From contig CYKH01000420.1 of assembly GCA_001460835.1 (NCBI GenBank), forward strand, positions 28,445 to 59,648: a DNA stretch of 31,204 bases, given 5' to 3'. The position numbers were made by a program, and so were the translations under genes. This DNA is from Bodo saltans (taxonomy: Eukaryota; Euglenozoa; Kinetoplastea; Eubodonida; Bodonidae). Shown here piece by piece: positions 27,055 through 31,204 of this stretch (the first letter of the stretch is position 1; every line of letters begins with the position of its first letter). Under the pieces are notes generated by a model that was not told where the DNA came from, made no database searches, and saw only the letters and a program-made list of their open reading frames with translations.

Positions 27055-27148
27055 ATACGAGTGCGCACAACTACCACGATGTTTATTGTACACTTTTATA
27101 CAACGGCTCCAATCAGCTCTCGAACAATTTGGTCAGTAATGAAAGTGA

Positions 27149-27222
27149 TTTTCTCCTTGCATTTTCTTGCTTCGTCCCTCATTTTTTTTTGTGTCCCACT
27201 CGAAAATACATTCAAACTGGAG
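27149..27222 (+). promoter_or_regulatory. Trans-splice acceptor region for the CH-domain gene
   Basis: A long pyrimidine-rich stretch (about 27149-27199), including nine T at 27182-27190, is followed by AG at 27221-27222, 66 bases before the ATG. Confidence 0.5.
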
Positions 27223-27259
27223 CTTGTAGCTAGTTAGCAAAGAAGGCCATTCCACAGAG

Positions 27260-27277
27260 AAAAAAAAAAAAAAAAAA
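27260..27277 (+). repeat. A18 homopolymer in the 5' leader of the CH-domain gene
   Basis: Eighteen consecutive A ending 11 bases before the ATG at 27289. A comparable A-rich stretch (11372-11400) precedes the start at 11414. Confidence 0.85.
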
Positions 27278-27288
27278 GTACCAGAACA

Positions 27289-30200
27289 ATGGAAACAAGG
27301 GACTTGTTCCCGACAGATGCACAACATCCGCGCACATTAGTTAGTTCACATAGCACGTACCGCCCTCCTCATACGCCTCGACTCCCTCGATCCGTTCAAG
27401 GGTCACGCAATCGTAGCGTTCCACTTCCAACGGCCCTCAGCAGGAAGCCAGGAACTGCCAACTCCCATGCAGGTTCGTTGTTTAACGGCACTCTTGGATT
27501 TGGTGGAACGTTAGGAGGCATCTTGTCCCCAGGACAGTACGTGACGCAGCATGCAGCTGAGGATATTGGGGCGGTGGTGCCCTACACTCTTATGACGGAG
27601 TCATCGGAGGTTGCCCTGGTGATGGATACAGACGCTCGGATGGTGGACTCTTCACGAACCAGGTACGCCTCATTCGTGAAGGACATTGACGCCGCTCATC
27701 TACAGTTTCAATCTCCTTCCCTTTTTGCGGAGGCGATTGTGCGGGAAGTGCAGTGTCGTGAGACGACGACGCCAGCGATGCGCGTCGCGGCCGCGACATG
27801 GGCCCTTGAGGTACTGTCCTCGCAGCCAGGCCAGGAAACGCTTCGCAACATTCGAAACATTCTCATGCCTGCGTTGTATATTGGATTCAATGACGTGTTC
27901 GACCCGAAAGCAATCCCAGGAGGAGCGCGAAGTATTCTAGCGGACACATCCGTTGCGGTAGTCGCTCAGAATGCATTTCTTATCAACGACCTGTACGCTG
28001 ATCAATATTTGTATCGCTATCAAGAAACGATGCAAACAACGCAAATGACGGCGAAACTACAACAACTTGGGGTGAGCAAGAAGGGTGCGATTTTCAATAT
28101 GACCGAAGCATTGGCGTCGCAGCGACTTGCCTTTTCCTTCCGAGCTTGGCGAGTTCGCACGCGCTCGAAGCGCCTTGAGCGATGCAGTCGAGGGAATCGC
28201 ATTATTCGCAGGGATGAAAGCTCGAGGCAGTTAGTTCTTCAAAACTGCTTTAGCGTCTGGAAGAGTCACGTCGAGCGGTCACGTAGCGTTTTTCTTAGCG
28301 AGCGCCTGCACAATGCGGCCTCGCAGCTGGAGAATGCAAAGAATCAGTTTCAACTGCAATGTTTCCGCTCCGACAAGCACCTTTTCACTGTCGAGGAGCT
28401 GCGCAGTGAGCTCTACACGATTCGCAAAGACTACGACACACTCTTGCAGCAGAAGCGAGACTTGGAGAAAACACTTCGAGACTACGATGTTGAGGCAACC
28501 AAGAAGCTGAATCATCACGTCAACAGCATTTTGGCAGAATTAAACTCATGGCGGCGATTCTCACGACGATGCGTTGAAGGCTTGTCCGTGCACGACGAGA
28601 TTGTGAAGAAACTGGAAGAGCAGCAGGCCGGATCGCAAGCGTCGGGCTCCGATGATGAACATCAACCAACGCTGTCCCCATCGCATGAACCGGTCGGTGC
28701 GCAGCACAGTAGTGGAAAGCGGAAAAGTGCCATCGGAGCGTTAGCATCGCCCACGTCCAACGACGGCACTTCGCATGACATGAGCGGCACTTCCGAAGCT
28801 GTGTTGTTGTCATGGGTCCAATCCGTGTTGCTGAGTGCACCACTCACGCCATCCACCACAACAGTGTCCAACTTCTCGACAGATTTCCAGTCTGGTGAGG
28901 TGATGCTCCTTGTGCTCCACAGTGTATTCCCAAATGACGTTCCCCTCACCCCGCTGCAGGAAGCAACTGTGGCAAAGCGATTGGAACGCTTAGTCGCGTC
29001 CTTTGTGAAGTGCGGTGTCGCAGTGGTGCCCAGCGCATCTGACTTCTTGGACTGTAACAGCGATGTGATTTTCATCGTTCTTGCGGAACTGTTTGGCCGT
29101 AATTTGCAACTTCAGTCCCTTCGGAAAGCAAAGGAGCTCACGGATGGATCCTACACTGGGTTGGAGGAAACACTCACATCCCAAATTGAATACACCCAAG
29201 AAATGCTGCCCTCCATCCTTGAGAGCTCACGAACAGAAATCGCAAACTTGATTGAGCAAGAAAACGTCATGCGCCAACAAAGTGGTGCGTTGTTGAAATG
29301 GCAAGAAGCTGTCGGACGTGATGCTGCGTTTGCGACGCGTGAGCGCATGTCCGGGAATCCAGTGCGCGCCATCGGCAAAACAGTCGTGGAAAAGTATTGG
29401 AAGTTTAGGGTGGGGCGGTACTCTGATTTGGAGCCAAAGTACCGCATCAAAGATGAAGGGTGGAAAGACCATCTCGTGGGCTCGTTGCGAAAGGTCCTGC
29501 AGAAGCACGTTCACACGACCACAGGGTTGTTTTTCCGTTTTTCGTGGTCGGCAACGACAATGAATGAAGTTCACTTTTGGAGAATCGCACACGTCTTTAA
29601 ATTTGCAGAGAAACCCATGACGCCCCAACTCGTGGAGAAGATCTTCGCGCAAGTGGTGAAGAACACTCAGCACAACCCTGATCTGCAAGATGGACCGGAA
29701 AATGTGTTGCTCCAAGAGATTGCTCCTCAAGACTTCATCGAAGTCTTAATTCGCCTAGCAGACGCTAAATACACTGCTAAGTCGCTACCTGACCGTGTTG
29801 ACCAACTCCTACAAGCGGTCCACAAGATCTCTCTTGGTGGCACGGTGACAAGCAATCCGGCCATGCAACAGTATTTGTATTCAGAGCCATCTCAGCGTGT
29901 CCTTGACCGATTTATGGTGGACGTGGTACGCATTTACCTGTTCTACGCCAAGCGACTTGCTCGAGGCCAAAATTACGCACGGTTGCTATCCTATGTTCTG
30001 CACATTGATCACCTTATGCAGCTGTTAGAGGACTTGGGCGCCATTCCAGGCGAAGGGAATTCGGCGCCGTTTGTCACGACACCCCAAGTGCTGTCTGTGT
30101 TGAAGGTAATCTCTGCTCAGGACGACGGCAGCGTCCTCTCTGAATTTTCGTTCCACAACTTTGTGGAGCTGCTGGGATCCTTGAGTGGATACCGTACCCC

Positions 30201-30327
30201 AGATCCTCTAGTTCCTGTCGCCACAAAACTAGAAATCATGCTGACGACTTTGATTTCAAGAATCAGAGCTCGTAACAAAGGAAGCTCTCTAGTTGTTTCA
30301 GATGTACGAATCACAGCGGTTGTTTAG
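27289..30327 (+). CDS. Large SFI1-like / coiled-coil / calponin-homology-like protein
   Basis: 1012 residues. The N-terminus (1-100) is basic and disordered. Two SFI1-like segments with FxxW cores follow (SFRAWRVRT near 283 and CFSVWKSHVE near 320), a type that often binds centrin. Residues about 345-420 form a coiled coil. Residues about 505-610 look like a calponin-homology (CH) domain of the axonemal type: LLSWVQSVLL, NFSTDFQSGEVMLLVLH, then DVIFIVLAELFG. The C-terminal third (about 700-1010) is helical, with EF-like FIEVLIRLADAKY and FHNFVELLGS and no clear calcium ligands. Such combinations occur in basal-body and axonemal proteins, so a flagellar or centrin-linked role is inferred. No specific orthologue was recognised. 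Confidence 0.65.
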   Translation: METRDLFPTDAQHPRTLVSSHSTYRPPHTPRLPRSVQGSRNRSVPLPTALSRKPGTANSHAGSLFNGTLGFGGTLGGILSPGQYVTQHAAEDIGAVVPYTLMTESSEVALVMDTDARMVDSSRTRYASFVKDIDAAHLQFQSPSLFAEAIVREVQCRETTTPAMRVAAATWALEVLSSQPGQETLRNIRNILMPALYIGFNDVFDPKAIPGGARSILADTSVAVVAQNAFLINDLYADQYLYRYQETMQTTQMTAKLQQLGVSKKGAIFNMTEALASQRLAFSFRAWRVRTRSKRLERCSRGNRIIRRDESSRQLVLQNCFSVWKSHVERSRSVFLSERLHNAASQLENAKNQFQLQCFRSDKHLFTVEELRSELYTIRKDYDTLLQQKRDLEKTLRDYDVEATKKLNHHVNSILAELNSWRRFSRRCVEGLSVHDEIVKKLEEQQAGSQASGSDDEHQPTLSPSHEPVGAQHSSGKRKSAIGALASPTSNDGTSHDMSGTSEAVLLSWVQSVLLSAPLTPSTTTVSNFSTDFQSGEVMLLVLHSVFPNDVPLTPLQEATVAKRLERLVASFVKCGVAVVPSASDFLDCNSDVIFIVLAELFGRNLQLQSLRKAKELTDGSYTGLEETLTSQIEYTQEMLPSILESSRTEIANLIEQENVMRQQSGALLKWQEAVGRDAAFATRERMSGNPVRAIGKTVVEKYWKFRVGRYSDLEPKYRIKDEGWKDHLVGSLRKVLQKHVHTTTGLFFRFSWSATTMNEVHFWRIAHVFKFAEKPMTPQLVEKIFAQVVKNTQHNPDLQDGPENVLLQEIAPQDFIEVLIRLADAKYTAKSLPDRVDQLLQAVHKISLGGTVTSNPAMQQYLYSEPSQRVLDRFMVDVVRIYLFYAKRLARGQNYARLLSYVLHIDHLMQLLEDLGAIPGEGNSAPFVTTPQVLSVLKVISAQDDGSVLSEFSFHNFVELLGSLSGYRTPDPLVPVATKLEIMLTTLISRIRARNKGSSLVVSDVRITAVV

Positions 30328-30751
30328 TGAGGCAAACAGATTTGTACACACGAGTGAACATGAACAGCAACGCTGTCACGTCTTCTCTCTTTCTTTATCA
30401 TGTTTATGGTTTCAAAAGCCTTCTCTAGTGTGAATATCAGTGAGCAGTTTTTTTTTTGGCAGCAAATGTGTACTGTACAATGTTAATGCAAGCAGAGGTA
30501 ATACCTCTCATGGAATACACCGTGGCAAGCACATCATTGAAATCATTTTAGCCTTCGCATTTGGAAAGCCCTTAGCATATCTCAATTCACGTTTCCTCTT
30601 TGCTTGTCTGTGAACACATAGACTGTATCTTTTCCTCGCGAAGATTTTTTTTCTTTTTTAGGATTCTGGCCATTGATTGCCAGCGGTAGTAAGAAGCAAC
30701 ACGGTCGTGCACTTCTCTTGCACAACATTAGAAATATTTTTTTAGATCATC
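30328..30751 (+). other. Intergenic region before the repeat-bearing surface protein
   Basis: 424 bases, no gene. It holds a T-run near 30449, a perfect 6-bp inverted repeat AGAGGT-AAT-ACCTCT (30494-30508), and the acceptor tract of the next gene at about 30626-30661. Confidence 0.45.
30626..30661 (+). promoter_or_regulatory. Trans-splice acceptor for the surface-protein gene
   Basis: A tract rich in T and C ending in TTTTTTTTCTTTTTTAG, with the AG at 30660-30661, gives a 90-base leader to the ATG at 30752. Confidence 0.6.
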
Positions 30752-31204
30752 ATGATGCTGCAGCCGCTTGTAGCATTGTGGATAGTCATCGTCCTCCTTG
30801 TCGCCGCTGCTTGCGCCATACATTCCCCAGACGCGACACCAACAGCGTCAAGTTTGTCCAAAGACATCAGCGAATCTCGTAGCGTCACGATATCCGCACA
30901 AGGTCGGTCACGCAGTCTGACCCCGTCAACATCGTCATCGGCATCCAAAGAATGGTCCCTCACCGCTGTGTCTGGAAGCCCATCGCCAACGGCAAGCGTG
31001 ACGGCCACGAGTGAAAGTAGCGCCTCCAAGTCGCTCGATATCCGCACAAGGTCGGTCACGCAGTCTGACCCCGTCGTCATCGTCATCGGCATCCAAAGAA
31101 TGGTCCCTCACCGGTGTGTCTGGAAGCCCATCGCCAACGACGAGCGTGACGGCCACGAGTGAAAGTAGCGCCTCCAAGTCGCCTTCGAGGAGCCCGGAAA
31201 CACT
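30752..31204 (+). CDS. Secreted Ser/Thr-rich repeat protein, 5' part, frame broken in the repeat
   Basis: The ATG at 30752 opens a signal peptide (core LWIVIVLLVAAACA), followed by a Ser/Thr-rich region (SLTPSTSSSASKEWSLT, SPSPTASVTATSESSASKS) typical of a heavily O-glycosylated surface protein. The unshifted frame ends at TGA 31160-31162. In the second repeat copy the Ser/Thr-rich sense lies in another frame (codons from 31038), which stays open to the window edge, so a single-base shift at the repeat junction would restore a continuous product. The gene is cut at the right edge. It resembles large low-complexity membrane proteins predicted in Bodo saltans; this is from memory of family style, not a match. 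Confidence 0.55.
30888..31182 (+). repeat. Two tandem copies of a 148-bp repeat
   Basis: Copy 1 spans 30888-31035 and copy 2 starts at 31036. They differ at about five positions over ~147 bases, so they are recent. The period of 148 is not a multiple of three. Confidence 0.9.

Overview
The window looks like nuclear DNA of a free-living kinetoplastid flagellate, most likely a bodonid such as Bodo saltans. This is inferred from several signs. All recognisable genes lie on the + strand. The genes show no clear introns. Intergenic gaps are short, and most carry a pyrimidine tract followed by AG shortly before the next ATG, the layout expected for spliced-leader trans-splicing of a polycistronic transcript. 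The MAP kinase has a TDY activation loop, and the last gene is a Ser/Thr-rich secreted protein built from tandem repeats. TAA, TAG and TGA are all used as terminators, so the standard code applies. No tRNA, rRNA, CRISPR or mobile element was recognised.

Left third (1-8920), lipid-related genes: the 3' end of one PI-specific phospholipase C; a complete tandem paralogue (PH-like, EF hands, X, Y, C2) that has Tyr where the second catalytic His is expected; a small secreted ML-domain (NPC2/MD-2-like) lipid-binding protein with strong codon bias; and a 1402-residue membrane protein in which five copies of a multi-TM module are fused to a C-terminal DGAT2-type acyltransferase. PLC makes diacylglycerol and DGAT2 consumes it, but kinetoplastid gene clusters are usually not functional operons, so the proximity is only suggestive.

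Middle (8921-20795): a frame of about 2.1 kb with a degenerate EF-hand pair, broken by three in-frame stops; a tandem pair of related cysteine-rich secreted proteins; a small membrane-anchored protein; a coiled-coil protein whose N-terminus resembles a kinesin motor without a P-loop; a TPH-like coiled-coil protein, probably cytoskeletal or flagellar; a complete TDY MAP kinase; and a disordered protein.

Right third (20796-31204): a membrane-associated aldehyde dehydrogenase (MSC7/ALDH22-like); a long frame of unknown function split by one in-frame TAA; a J-domain protein with a C-terminal IQ motif; a 1012-residue protein with SFI1-like segments, a coiled coil and a calponin-homology-like domain; and the 5' end of the repeat-bearing surface-type protein, whose 148-bp repeat unit breaks the reading frame.

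The points most worth a second look are the five-module membrane region fused to DGAT2, the two long frames interrupted by in-frame stops with no intergenic spacer, the Tyr-for-His PLC, and the putative dead kinesin. ATG starts were preferred over earlier TTG/GTG codons throughout.
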